64,000 bases of DNA from Penium margaritaceum (lineage: Eukaryota > Streptophyta > Zygnematophyceae > Desmidiales > Peniaceae), in NCBI GenBank assembly GCA_023375785.1, contig SZWC01000043.1, positions 457,652 to 521,651 of the forward strand, given 5' to 3'. The notes below the pieces were generated by a model. The model saw nothing but the letters and a program-made list of their open reading frames with translations, made no database searches and had not been told where the DNA came from. The translations under genes were made by a program, and so were the position numbers. Numbering within the stretch: position 1 is the stretch's first letter; the number at the start of each line of letters is the position of its first letter. Positions 32,898-44,600 of this stretch are shown here, in pieces.

Positions 32898-35800
32898 TAA
32901 CCGTTGTAGGTGATGCCGACGTTGATGGTTCCAGCAAGGTAGCGGAAGATCCGCTTCACTGCCTTCTGGTGCTCAGGTCCGGGATTCGCCATGTGCTGGT
33001 TCACAGCGCTCACAACCTGTGCGAGGTCAGGCCTGGTTGCCACCATCAGGTAGATAAGACTGCTGACGGCGCTCTGGTACTTCTGCCGCTCAGCTGCATC
33101 TGCTTCTCCACTGAAGCTGACGAGGTACTGCCGCGTCTCCAGCGGCGTGCCGATGGGTTTGGCGTATGCCATGTCGAACCGCTACAGGACATCCTTGATG
33201 TAGCGACTCTGCTGAAGCAAGAGAGAGCGTGATTTGCGGTCACGCATGATCTGGATGCCGAGGAAGTATGACGCCTCCCCGAGATCAGACATCTGGAAGC
33301 GCTCCTGCATCGCCTCCTTGAACTCCTGCAGTGCAGACATGCTGTTGGAAAGGAGGAGCATGTCATCCACATACACAATGAAGATGAGGATCTCATGCTC
33401 ATGTTGCCAGCGATACACGCTGTAGTCACACTCGCTACGCTCAAACCCCATGCACTGCAACGCCACATCCAACTTCTGGTTCCAAGCAAGCGACGCTTGC
33501 TTGAGGCCGTACAGCGACTTATGGAGCTTGCAAACCAGGTGCTCCTGGCCATCCATGACGAACCCCTCCCGCTGCTCCATGTAGATCTCCTCCTCCAAGT
33601 CACCATTCAAGAATGCCGTCTTGACATCCATGTGGTGAACCTTGAAATCCTCAGCTGCTGCATAAGAGAGGAGCGTACACACAGAGGTAAACTTTGCAAC
33701 AGGGGCAAAAGTTTCTGTGTAGTCGATGCCCTCCTGTTGCGAGTAGCCCTTGGCGACCAGCCTCGCCTTGTACTTTTCCAGGTTACCATCTGCTCCCCGC
33801 TTCTTCTTGAACACCGACTTGCACTTGATCACCTTACGCCCAGGTGGATGCTCAGTCAGCTCCCACGTGCCGTTGTCCAGCTGCGACTGTATCTCCTGCT
33901 GCACGGCTTGCGCCCAATCTGCTGCATCCGGTGCAGCCATGGCCTCCTTGTATGACGTTGGCTCATCTAAATCTGCTACAACTGCGACGTTCATTTGTTC
34001 TGGCTTTTGTAGCATCCAGAAATGGCCGCGCTCACCAGGCTTGTAACGCACCCTAAGAGGGTACCTGCGACCTGGTGCTGGAGCGTTAGCGGGCGGCTGG
34101 CGCGGTGCTGCTGGCACAACTGCTGCTGCTGGTGGTCCTACATCTTCCTCCTCTGCTTCTGCCGGTGAGGCTGCTGTATCTGCTGCATCATACATGGGAG
34201 AGTAGAGTGATTCTCCCACTGTCACAGTAGAGGAAGGATCGGGAGAGAGTGGGTCAGGAAGGATTTCTGCTCCCACTGTCTCGTCAGCTGCTGGTTCAGC
34301 TGCCTCTTCACAGACAATGTTGGTACTGATGACGCTGCTCTCGTTGAAGACGACATCCCTGGAGATGATGACGTGGCCTGTATCCCTTTCATAGAGGCGA
34401 TAGGCCTTGCTTGCCACGTCGTAGCCAATCATCAGCGTTTGCGCACTCTTTGCGTCCCATTTCTGGCGCTTCTCCTTGGGCACGTGCATGTGCGCCAGGC
34501 TTCCAAATGCTCGGAGATGACCCACGCTCGGTTTCTTGTCGAACCATGCCTNTCATAGAGGCGATAGGCCTTGCTTGCCACGTCGTAGCCAATCATCAGC
34601 ATCTGCGCACTCTTTGCGTCCCATTTCTGCCGCTTCTCCTTGGGCACGTGCATGTGCGCCAGGCTTCCAAATGCTCGGAGATGACCCACGCTCGGTTTCT
34701 TGTCGAACCATGCCTCGTACGGCGTCATCTGCTCCAGCGCCTTAGTTGGACTGCGGTTCTTGATGGAGACCGTAGTGCTCACTGCTTCAGCCCAGAAGTC
34801 GTAAGTCAGCCGAGCCGCGTGCAGTATGGAGCGCGCCGACTCCACAATGGTATAGTTGGCGCGTTCTGCTACACCCTTGTGCTGCGGCGAGTATGGCGCG
34901 GTACGCTGTGCCTTGATGCCAGCTGCTGCGAGGTAGTCTTGGAACTCCTTGCTTAGGTACTCTCCACCGCAATCACTGCGCAGCGCCTTGATCTTCTTGC
35001 CAGTCTGGTTCTCCACCATGGCCTTGAACTCCTTGAACCTGTCAAACCACTGGTCCTTGGAAGGAAGGAAGTACACAGCAGTGTAACGACTGAAATCATC
35101 AATGAAGGTCAGGAAATACCTAGAGCCTCCAAAACTCTGGGTCTGCATCGGTCCACACAGGTCTGTGTGGACCAGCTCGAAGACCTCCTTCGCACGCTCC
35201 CCTGCTCCAGAGAACGCCTCCCGGTGCTGCTTCCCCTCCAAACAGCCGATGCACAACTGCTGTTCAAAGTTAGAGATGATAGGCAGGTCACGCACCATCT
35301 GCTTTGCTTGAAGCTGCTGCAAGGCACGCATGCCGATGTGGCCGTAGCGCGCATGCCAGATCTCACCATCTCTCGCCTGCACCACTGCTGCAAGACTCTG
35401 CTCACGCGGGATCTTGGTCGCCCCCAGCAGGCGGTACATGTCGCCCTCCCTCACCGACCTGGCCAACTCCTCTCCTGCATCCTTGTTGAGGATGTAGCCA
35501 TAGTCATCATCAAAGACGACACGCAATCCTGTATTTGTAAGAGAGGAGACTGAGAGGAGGTTGAATGCAGCATTAGGTACGTACAGCACGCCATGGAACA
35601 CTCCCTCTTCAATGCCACGCGGGTTCTCCAACCACATCTCGACAATCCCAATACCTTCAGCATACACCACCCGATCATCACCCAAAGCGATAGGACGGGG
35701 AGGGATGGACAGCAACTGCGTAAACCACTCCCTGTGGTGCGTCAGACTCTTGGTACATCCAGAGTCTTTGTACCACGCCAGATCTGCCTTCTCCACCTGC

Positions 35801-35941
35801 GACATGTCAGACTTCGCCATGAAAAGGCGGTCGCGCACCTCCTTGGCCACGTTCATGTTGCCAAAATGGCGCAGGCCGGTCTGGTTCTGCTGCTGACGTT
35901 GCTGTGATTGCTGCTGCTGTTGCTGGGGAGATTGCTGCTTT

Positions 35942-35986
<45 letters not shown>

Positions 35987-37397
35987 TTCTGGTCCCTCTT
36001 GAACTTGAAGCACTCTTTCTTGTACTGCCCCTCTTTCTGGCAATAATGGCACTTGCCCTTCTTCTTGCCTCTCTGCTGCCCGGACTGCTGCTGCTGCTGG
36101 TTGCGTGAGCCCATCGCCATGAAAGCTGCTTCACTGCTACTGTTGCTGCCATTGCGTTTTGCGGCATTGCGGCACAGTTCCACCTGCACCAGGTGTGTGC
36201 AGATGAAGTCGAGGTCGAGAGTTGGCTGGCACTCCAGCGTCTCTTGCACCGTGTCGTAGCTGGTTGGGAGTCGCCTCAGCAAGAGGCGACTCCCAAGAAG
36301 CGCGTCTCTTCAACAGGGTTGCCGGCTGCTCTCAGCTGCTTCGCCAGCTCCTTTGCCCTGTCCAGGTACGCCTCCATCCCTTCACCACCCTGCATTTTCA
36401 GCGCCATCATCTTTTCCTCCAAAAGCATGAGGAATGCAGGATCCTTGCTCTCATACTTCTTGTACAATGTGTCCCACCCCTCCTTTGCAGTAGCCTTGTC
36501 ACTCACGTATTGAAGATGCGGGTTGGAGATGGTATTGACAAGCAACCTGTAGGCCTGCCTGTCCTTCTTCCACTCCTCATACGCCGCCGCTGCAGTTGTA
36601 GATGAACTTGCATCTGCTGCACCTTTCTGCGGCGTCTTCCCCGCCACCACCTGAGCTGCGGTGATGCCTTTTGCCTGTGGAGGCGGAGCGCGCTCGTCGC
36701 CNCTCCCACAAGCCCCTCTCCTCCAAAAGGAGGCGGGTACGGATCTTCCAAAACGTGAAGTTGGCGCGTCCTTCCAGCCTCTCCAAGGGCTGGGCTGCTG
36801 TTACCACGCCTGCTGCTGCCATTTCGAGCTTTGGTGATGCTCAACGCTGCCCTTGGGTGGTGGCGCTACCCTTGCTTCCGCTGCTGCTTCTGCCAGAAAT
36901 CTGTCTGACAGAAAATGGACTGTAGATGCCAGCAGACTGGGAATTTGGAACAACTGAGCCCACCACTAGAAAATGCAGCTCAAAACCTTTCAGATCGACC
37001 CATAAAACAGGGTCATCAACAGGGGATTTTGAAAGATATGCCCTCTTGAAAACAGGGTATGCTTCTGCTCCTACTCCAACTCAGACCAGCCAGCTTGTAA
37101 ACGGCGTTTCTCCCAAACGAATCAATGGAATGCAAATATGTTTGCACCAATGGAAAGCTTAGGAAAAATACTACAATTAGCATATGCCACTTTTTAAAGA
37201 AGAGTGTAGCCCTGGCCGACCTCGTTTTGAGCATAACTCTCAATCCGACAGTTGGATCTTCGCGATCTTGGGCTCGTTGGAAAGCTTGTCTCCCGAACTT
37301 GAAGATCTTGTGGTTGATTGTCCAATTTGGTCAAGGTTTGACCCTAACCTGTCACTCTCAAACTGACGGCCTGTGCTGGCTGAATCTGGCAGAATCT

Positions 37398-37410
37398 GGC
37401 TCTGATACCA
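37398..37410 (-). promoter_or_regulatory. Primer-binding site of A5
   Basis: Plus strand GGCTCTGATACCA, i.e. TGGTATCAGAGCC on the element strand, two bases inside the LTR. Confidence 0.95.
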
Positions 37411-37412
37411 AA

Positions 37413-38150
37413 TGTTGGATCTGGAGGAGAGAGGGAGTCTTGGAGCAGAGAGCATGTGGGACTGAAAGGGCATCAGTTGTGCTGGAGAATGGTTATTGAA
37501 TCACTCAAAATGATGGAGTACATATAGAGCTAGAGCTTGGGCAAGTCAGCCCTCTCACAAGCCACACCACTTAGCCATGGAGGCTAAGGCTCACACACTA
37601 GAGTCCACAATGTCACACAAGGGAGGAAATCAGCCCAACAATCAGGCTGACCAGTCAGACACGACCTAGAGAGCTAGAGAATGCTCTCATGGCACACTCC
37701 TAGTCAGCACATCAACCACAAACTCATGAAGAATCGCCATGTGTCCATGGCTAGCACACAAGGATCTCACCTCACCTAAAAAGTAAGGTGAGGTACCTTT
37801 ATCCTAGTCAGCACACTCTGACAAGGCAATCCTAAGACCAAGGACCTTTATGGAAATTTCTCCCATCAGGTCTTGACCCTGGACCTCTTGCCTTTTTCTT
37901 TTCTCAGGCTAAGGCATGGAGCCATCGCCCATGGCCACCCAGACATCGGCGGTCCATGACCCCTGAAACTTTGAAAATTCATATCTCCCAATCCGACCGT
38001 TGGATCGGCCTGAAACTTGAACCGTAGATAATTTGCTACCTGATCTTTATAATGGTGAGGACGGATCGACGATCGGAGCAGGCATCTGGAAGATTCCTGG
38101 AACTTGCTCCTGTGGACCTGAAACAGAGCTGGACGGCTCCTTTCCCAACA
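37413..38150 (-). repeat. 5' LTR of A5 (738 bp)
   Basis: Plus strand starts TGTTGGATCTGGAGG and ends TTTCCCAACA; directly followed by minisatellite. It pairs as an inverted repeat with the A4 LTR at 27338-28070. Confidence 0.92.
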
Positions 38151-39693
38151 AGTTGCACCCTAGTTGCGCCCTAGTTGTATCCTACTTGCACCCTACTTGT
38201 GCCCTACTTGCAACCTAGTTATGCCCTAGTTGCGCCCTTGTTATGCCCTACTTGTGTAATACTTGCACCCTAGCTGCATGCTAGTTGTACTATAGTTGCG
38301 CCCTACTTACATCCTTGTTGCGCACTAAATGCACCCTATTTACACCCTTGTTGTGCCCTATTTGTGTCCTAGTTACACCCTACGTACGCCCTAGTTATAT
38401 CCTACTTATACCCTTCTTGCGTCCTAGTTGCGCCCTAGTTACACCTCAGTTGGACACTAGCCACGTCCTAGTTACACCCTAGTAACGTCCAAGTAATGTC
38501 CTAGTTATGTCCTACTTGCGCCTCAGTTATGCCCTACTTGCACCCTAGTTACGTCCTACTTATGTCCTGGTTTTGCCCTAGTTAGGCACTAGCAATGCCC
38601 TAGTCGCGCCCTAGATACCGCCTTGTTGTGTCCTAGTTGTGCCGTACTTGTACCCTCCTTGCATCCTAGTTACGCCCTAGTTGTACCGTAGTTCCGTCGT
38701 ACTTACGCCCTACTTACACCCTACTTGTGTCCTAGTTTCACTATAATTTTCCCCTAATTGTGCCTTACTTTCTTCCTCCTTGTGCCTTGATTGAGTCCTA
38801 GGTACGCCCTAGTAATGCCCTACTTACGCCCTACTTGGACCCTAGTTACACCCTTGTTGCGCCCTAGTTATACATCATTTAGGCACTAGCTATGCCCTAG
38901 TTGCGCCCTAGTTACTACCTAGTTGTACCCTAGTTGCACCCTAGGTGCGCCCTACTTGCATCCTAGTTGCGTCCATCTTGTACTCTAGTTGTACCATACT
39001 TGTCCCCTAGTTGCGCCCTAATTGCGTCCTAGTTGCGCCCTAGTTGCGTCTCAGTTTGGCACTAGCTATGCCCTAATTAAGTTCTAGTTGTACCCGAGTT
39101 GTGTACTACTTGTACCCTACTTGTGCCCTACTTGTACCCTAGTTATACCCTACTTACACTCTAGTTGTGCCCTAGGTACGCCCTAGTTGCGCCTCAACTG
39201 GGCACTAGCTAGGCCCTAGTTGCGCCCTAGTTGCACCCTAGTTCCACCTTAGTTTTACCTTAGTTGTACCCTGCTTGCACCCTACTTGTGCCCTTATTAC
39301 GCCCTAGTTGTGCCCTACTTGCACCCTAGTTGGACACTTGTTACGCCTTAGTTGTTCTCTAGTTACGCCCTAGTTGCACCCTAGTTGCGTCCTAGATGCG
39401 CCCTAGTTCTACCCAACATGCGTCCTAGTTTTGACCTAGTTACATCCTAGTTGCTCCCTAGCTACACCTGAATTGGACACTAGCAACGCCCTAGTTACGT
39501 CGTAGTTGTGTCCTACTTGAGTCATACTTGCGCCATACTTGTGCCCTAATAGTGCCATAGTTGCACCCGAGTTATGCCCTAGTTGTGCCTTAGTTGGGCA
39601 CTAGCTACGTCCTAGTTGTGTCCTATCTGCATCCTTGTGGCACACTAGTTGCACCTTGGTTTTACCCTAGTTGTGCACTACTTGCGCCCTACT

Positions 39694-40473
39694 NNNNNNN
39701 NNNNNNNNNNNNNNNNNNNNNNNNNNNNNNNNNNNNNNNNNNNNNNNNNNNNNNNNNNNNNNNNNNNNNNNNNNNNNNNNNNNNNNNNNNNNNNNNNNNN
39801 NNNNNNNNNNNNNNNNNNNNNNNNNNNNNNNNNNNNNNNNNNNNNNNNNNNNNNNNNNNNNNNNNNNNNNNNNNNNNNNNNNNNNNNNNNNNNNNNNNNN
39901 NNNNNNNNNNNNNNNNNNNNNNNNNNNNNNNNNNNNNNNNNNNNNNNNNNNNNNNNNNNNNNNNNNNNNNNNNNNNNNNNNNNNNNNNNNNNNNNNNNNN
40001 NNNNNNNNNNNNNNNNNNNNNNNNNNNNNNNNNNNNNNNNNNNNNNNNNNNNNNNNNNNNNNNNNNNNNNNNNNNNNNNNNNNNNNNNNNNNNNNNNNNN
40101 NNNNNNNNNNNNNNNNNNNNNNNNNNNNNNNNNNNNNNNNNNNNNNNNNNNNNNNNNNNNNNNNNNNNNNNNNNNNNNNNNNNNNNNNNNNNNNNNNNNN
40201 NNNNNNNNNNNNNNNNNNNNNNNNNNNNNNNNNNNNNNNNNNNNNNNNNNNNNNNNNNNNNNNNNNNNNNNNNNNNNNNNNNNNNNNNNNNNNNNNNNNN
40301 NNNNNNNNNNNNNNNNNNNNNNNNNNNNNNNNNNNNNNNNNNNNNNNNNNNNNNNNNNNNNNNNNNNNNNNNNNNNNNNNNNNNNNNNNNNNNNNNNNNN
40401 NNNNNNNNNNNNNNNNNNNNNNNNNNNNNNNNNNNNNNNNNNNNNNNNNNNNNNNNNNNNNNNNNNNNNNNNN
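39694..40473. other. Assembly gap, 780 N
   Basis: Run of N within the minisatellite. The second copy of the segment has about 0.8 kb of ordinary minisatellite at the matching place (about 43430-44238). Confidence 0.95.
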
Positions 40474-41469
40474 CCCACTTGCACCCTACTTGCACCCTAG
40501 TTGCACCCTAGTTGGACCCTAGTTTCGCTCTAATTGCACCCTAGTTGCACCCGACGTGTGCCGTAGTTGGGCCCTAGTTGCGCCTTAGTTTGGCACTAGC
40601 TACGCCCTAGTTATGTCCTAGTTACATCCTAATTGCCCTCTAGTTGTGTCCTACTTGCACCCTACTTTTGTCCTAGTTGCGTCCTACTTGCACTCTAGTT
40701 GTACCCGAGTTGCACCCTAGTTATACCTCAGTTGCGCCTCAGTTAGGCACTAGCTACACCCTAGTGCACCCTTGATGTACCCCGGCTGTGCTCTAGTTGC
40801 ACTCTACTTGTGCCCTACTTGTGCCTTATTTGCACCCTACTTGTGTCCTAGTTGTGCCTAACTTGCATTCTTGTTATGCCCTAGTTGCGTCCTAGTTGCA
40901 TACTACTTTTACCTTACTTGTGCCCTAGTTGTATCCTATTGCATCCTAGTTGCACCACACTTTTGCCTACTTACGCCCTAGTTGCACACTAGTCATGCCC
41001 TAGTTGTATCCTACTTGCATCCTACTTGCATCCATCTTGCACCCTAGTTCCGCCCTTGTTGCGCCCTTGTTGCGTCCTAGTTACTCCCTACATGTGCCTA
41101 GTTGCATCCTAGTTGCACCCTAGTTGCACCGCAGTTGGGCACTAGCTACGTCCTAGTTGCGTCCTAATTGCTCCCTAGTTGCATCCTACTTTTGTCCTAC
41201 TTCCATCCTTCTAACACCAATATTGCACCCTCATTGTGCCCTAGTTACGTCCTAGTTGCATCTCAGTTTGGCACTAGCTACGCCCTAATTCTGCCCTAGT
41301 TCTGCCCTAGATACACCCTAGTTGGACCCTTGCCATCCTAGTTGTGCTCTAGTTGCGCCCTACTTACACCCTACTTGCACCCTGTTTATGCCCTAGTTAT
41401 GCCCTAGTTCCACACTACTTGCACCCTTGTTGCGCCCTAGTTGCACTCTAGTTGTACCCTACTCTAGTT

Positions 41470-41674
41470 GTCCATGACCCCTGAAACTTTGAAAATTCAT
41501 ATCTCCCAATCCGACTGTTGGATTGGCCTGAAACTTGGAATGTAGATAATTTGCTACCAGATCTTTATAATGGTGAAGACGGATTGACGATCGGAGCAGG
41601 CATCTGGTGGATTCCTGGAACTTGCTCCTGTGGACCTGAAACAGAGCCGGACGGCTCCTTTCCCAACAAGTTGC
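41470..41674 (-). repeat. Remnant of a family A LTR inside the minisatellite
   Basis: Last 205 bp (plus-strand sense) of an LTR, ending TTTCCCAACA. The next bases, AGTTGCACCCTAGTTGCGCC, are the same as those after the A5 LTR at 38151, and the identity continues for more than a kilobase. It is therefore a duplicated copy of the A5 LTR edge, not a separate insertion. Confidence 0.85.
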
Positions 41675-44600
41675 ACCCTAGTTGCGCCCTAGTTGTATCC
41701 TACTTGCACCCTACTTGTGCCCTACTTGCAACCTAGTTATGCCCTAGTTGCGCCCTTGTTATGCCCTACTTGTGTAATACTTGCACCCTAGTTGCACGCT
41801 TGTTGTACTATAGTTGCGCCCTACTTACATCCTAGTTGCGCACTACCTGACCCTATTTACACCCTTGTTGTGCCCTATTTGTGTCCTAGTTACACCCTAC
41901 GTACGCCCTAGTTGTACCCTACTTACACCCTTCTTGCGTCCTAGTTGCGCCCTAGTTACACCTCTGTTGGACACTAGCCACGCCCTAGTTACACCCTAGT
42001 AACGTCCAAGTAATGTCCTAGTTATGTCCTACTTGCGCCTTAGTTATGCCCTACTTGCGCCCTAGTTACGTCTTACTTGTGTCCTGGTTTTGCCCTAGTT
42101 AGGCACTAGCAATGCCCTAGTTGTGGCCTAGATACCGCCTTGTTGTGTCCTAGTTGTGCCCTACTTGTACCCTCCTTGCATCCTAGTTACGCCCTAGTTG
42201 TACCGTAGTTCCGTCGTACTTACGCCCTACTTACACCCTACTTGTGTCCTAGTTTCACTGTAATTTTCCCCTAATTGTGCCTTACTTTCTTCCTCCTTTT
42301 GCCTTGATTGAGTCCTAGGTACGCCCTAGTAATGCCCTACTTACGCCCTACTTGGACCCTAGTTACACCCTTGTTGCGCCCTAGTTATACATCATTTAGG
42401 CACTAGCTATCCCCTAGTTGCGCCCTAATTGCGTCCTAGTTGCGCCCTAGTTGCGTCTCAGTTTGGCACTAGCTACGCCCTAATTAAGTTCTAGTTGTAC
42501 CCGAGTTGTGTACTACTTGTGCCCTACTTGTGCCCTACTTGTACCCTAGTTATACCCTACTTACACTCTAGTTGTGCCCTAGGTACGCCCTAGTTGCGCC
42601 TTAACTGGGCACTAGCTAGGCCCTAGTTGCGCCCTAGTTGCACCCTAGTTGCACCCTAGTTTTACCTTAGTTGTACCCTGCTTGCACCCTACTTGTGCCC
42701 TTATTACGCCCTAGTTGTGCCCTACTTGCACCCTAGTTGGACACTTGTTACGCCTTAGTTGTTCTCTAGTTACGCCCTAGTTGCACCCTAGTTGCGTCCT
42801 AGATGCGCCCTAGTTCTACCCAACATGCGTCCTAGTTTTGACCTAGTTACATCCTAGTTGCTCCCTAGCTACACCTGAATTGGACACTAGCAACGCCCTA
42901 GTTACGTCGTAGTTGTGTCCTACTTGAGTCATACTTGCGCCATACTTGTGCCCTAATAGTGCCATAGTTGCACCCGAGTTATGCCCTAGTTGTGCCTTAG
43001 TTGGGCNCTGCTTGCACCCTACTTGTGCCCTTATTACGCCCTAGTTGTGCCCTACTTGCACCCTAGTTGGACACTTGTTACGCCTTAGTTGTTCTCTAGT
43101 TACGCCCTAGTTGCACCCTAGTTGCGTCCTAGATGCGCCCTAGTTCTACCCAACATGCGTCCTAGTTTTGACCTAGTTACATCCTAGTTGCTCCCTAGCT
43201 ACACCTGAATTGGACACTAGCAACGCCCTAGTTACGTCGTAGTTGTGTCCTACTTGAGTCATACTTGCGCCATACTTGTGCCCTAATAGTGCCATAGTTG
43301 CACCCGAGTTATGCCCTAGTTGTGCCTTAGTTGGGCACTAGCTACGTCCTAGTTGTGTCCTATCTGCATCCTTGTGGCACACTAGTTGCACCTTGGTTTT
43401 ACCCTAGTTGTGCACTACTTGCGCCCTACTTGTGCCGTAGTTGTACCCTAATTTCTCCCTAGTTGGATCCTACTTGCGCCCTACTTGCGTCCTACTCGCG
43501 GCCTTCTCACGGCCGACTTGAGTCCTACTTGTACTCTACTTGCACCGTGGTTGCGCACTAGTTGCGTCCTAGTTGCGACCTATTTGTGCCCTACATACTT
43601 CCTAGTTACACCCTAGTTGTGGCCTAGTTGCGCCCTAGTTACACCCTAGTTGCACCCTAGTTGCACCCTAGTTGCGTCCTAGTTGCGTACTATTTGTGCC
43701 TTACTTATGCCCTAGTTGTGTTCTAGTTGAGCTCTAGTTTGGCCCTATTTGCATCCTACTTGCCCCCTACTTACGCCGTACTTGCGTCCTACTTGCACCC
43801 TGCTTGTGCCCTACTTGCACCCTACCCGTGTCCTAGTTATACCCTAGTTGCATCCTAGTTACACCCTACTTGCGCCATACGTGCATCCTAGTTACTCCAT
43901 AATTGTGTCCTAGTTGCGTCATACTTGCGTCCTACTCGCGCACTAGTTTCGCCCTACTTGCACCCTACTTGCGTCCTAGTTATACCTCAGTTCGGTACTA
44001 GCTACGCCCTAGACGCGTCCTAGTTGTGCCGTAGTTGCACCCTAGTTATGCCCTACTTATGTCCTACTTGTGCCCTACTTGCGCCCGACTTGCGTCCTAC
44101 TTGTGCCATAGTTGCATCTCATTTGGGCACTAGTTACACACTAGTTACACCCTAGTTGTGTTTTAGGTGTATCCTAGTTGTACCCTACTTATATCCTGGT
44201 TGCGTCCCAGTTGCACCCTAGTTGCGTCCTACTTCTGTCCCACTTGCACCCTACTTGCACCCTAGTTGCACCCTAGTTGGACCCTAGTTTCGCTCTAATT
44301 GCACCCTAGTTGCACCCGACGTGTGCCGTAGTTGGGCCCTAGTTGCGCCTTAGTTTGGCACTAGCTACGCCCTAGTTATGTCCTAGTTACATCCTAATTG
44401 CCCTCTAGTTGTGTCCTACTTGCACCCTACTTTTGTCCTAGATGCGTCCTACTTGCACTCTAGTTGTACCCTAGTTGCACCCTAGTTGCACCCGACGTGT
44501 GCCGTAGTTGGGCCCTAGTTGCGCCTTAGTTTGGCCCTAGCTACGCCCTAGTTATGTCCTAGTTACATCCTAATTGCCCTCTAGTTGTGTCCTACTTGCA

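Larger units (their letters stand above)
32898..38150 (-). mobile_element. Ty1/Copia family A element A5, RNase H to 5' LTR, minus strand
   Basis: Reading on the minus strand from its 5' LTR (37413-38150): primer site 37398-37410, leader, gag from about 36822, zinc knuckle about 36010-36055, glutamine-rich linker about 35887-35990, protease about 35700-35850, pre-integrase about 35170-35370, integrase about 34560-35100, linker about 33850-34330, reverse transcriptase about 33000-33840 (YVDDMLLLSN), and then the inverted junction. Single-n joins lie at 34552 and 36702; after the first, a block of about 160 bp is repeated in a slightly different form. No 3' LTR. Long open stretches; only a few breaks. 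Confidence 0.92.

Noticed and set aside
27332-38156. Target duplication around the A4/A5 inverted block
   Set aside because: Left CTTGC and right AGTTG do not match, and in this minisatellite near-matches are expected by chance.
41470-41674. Independent LTR insertion into the minisatellite
   Set aside because: The downstream flank is identical to that of the A5 LTR for over a kilobase, so it is a duplicate of that locus.
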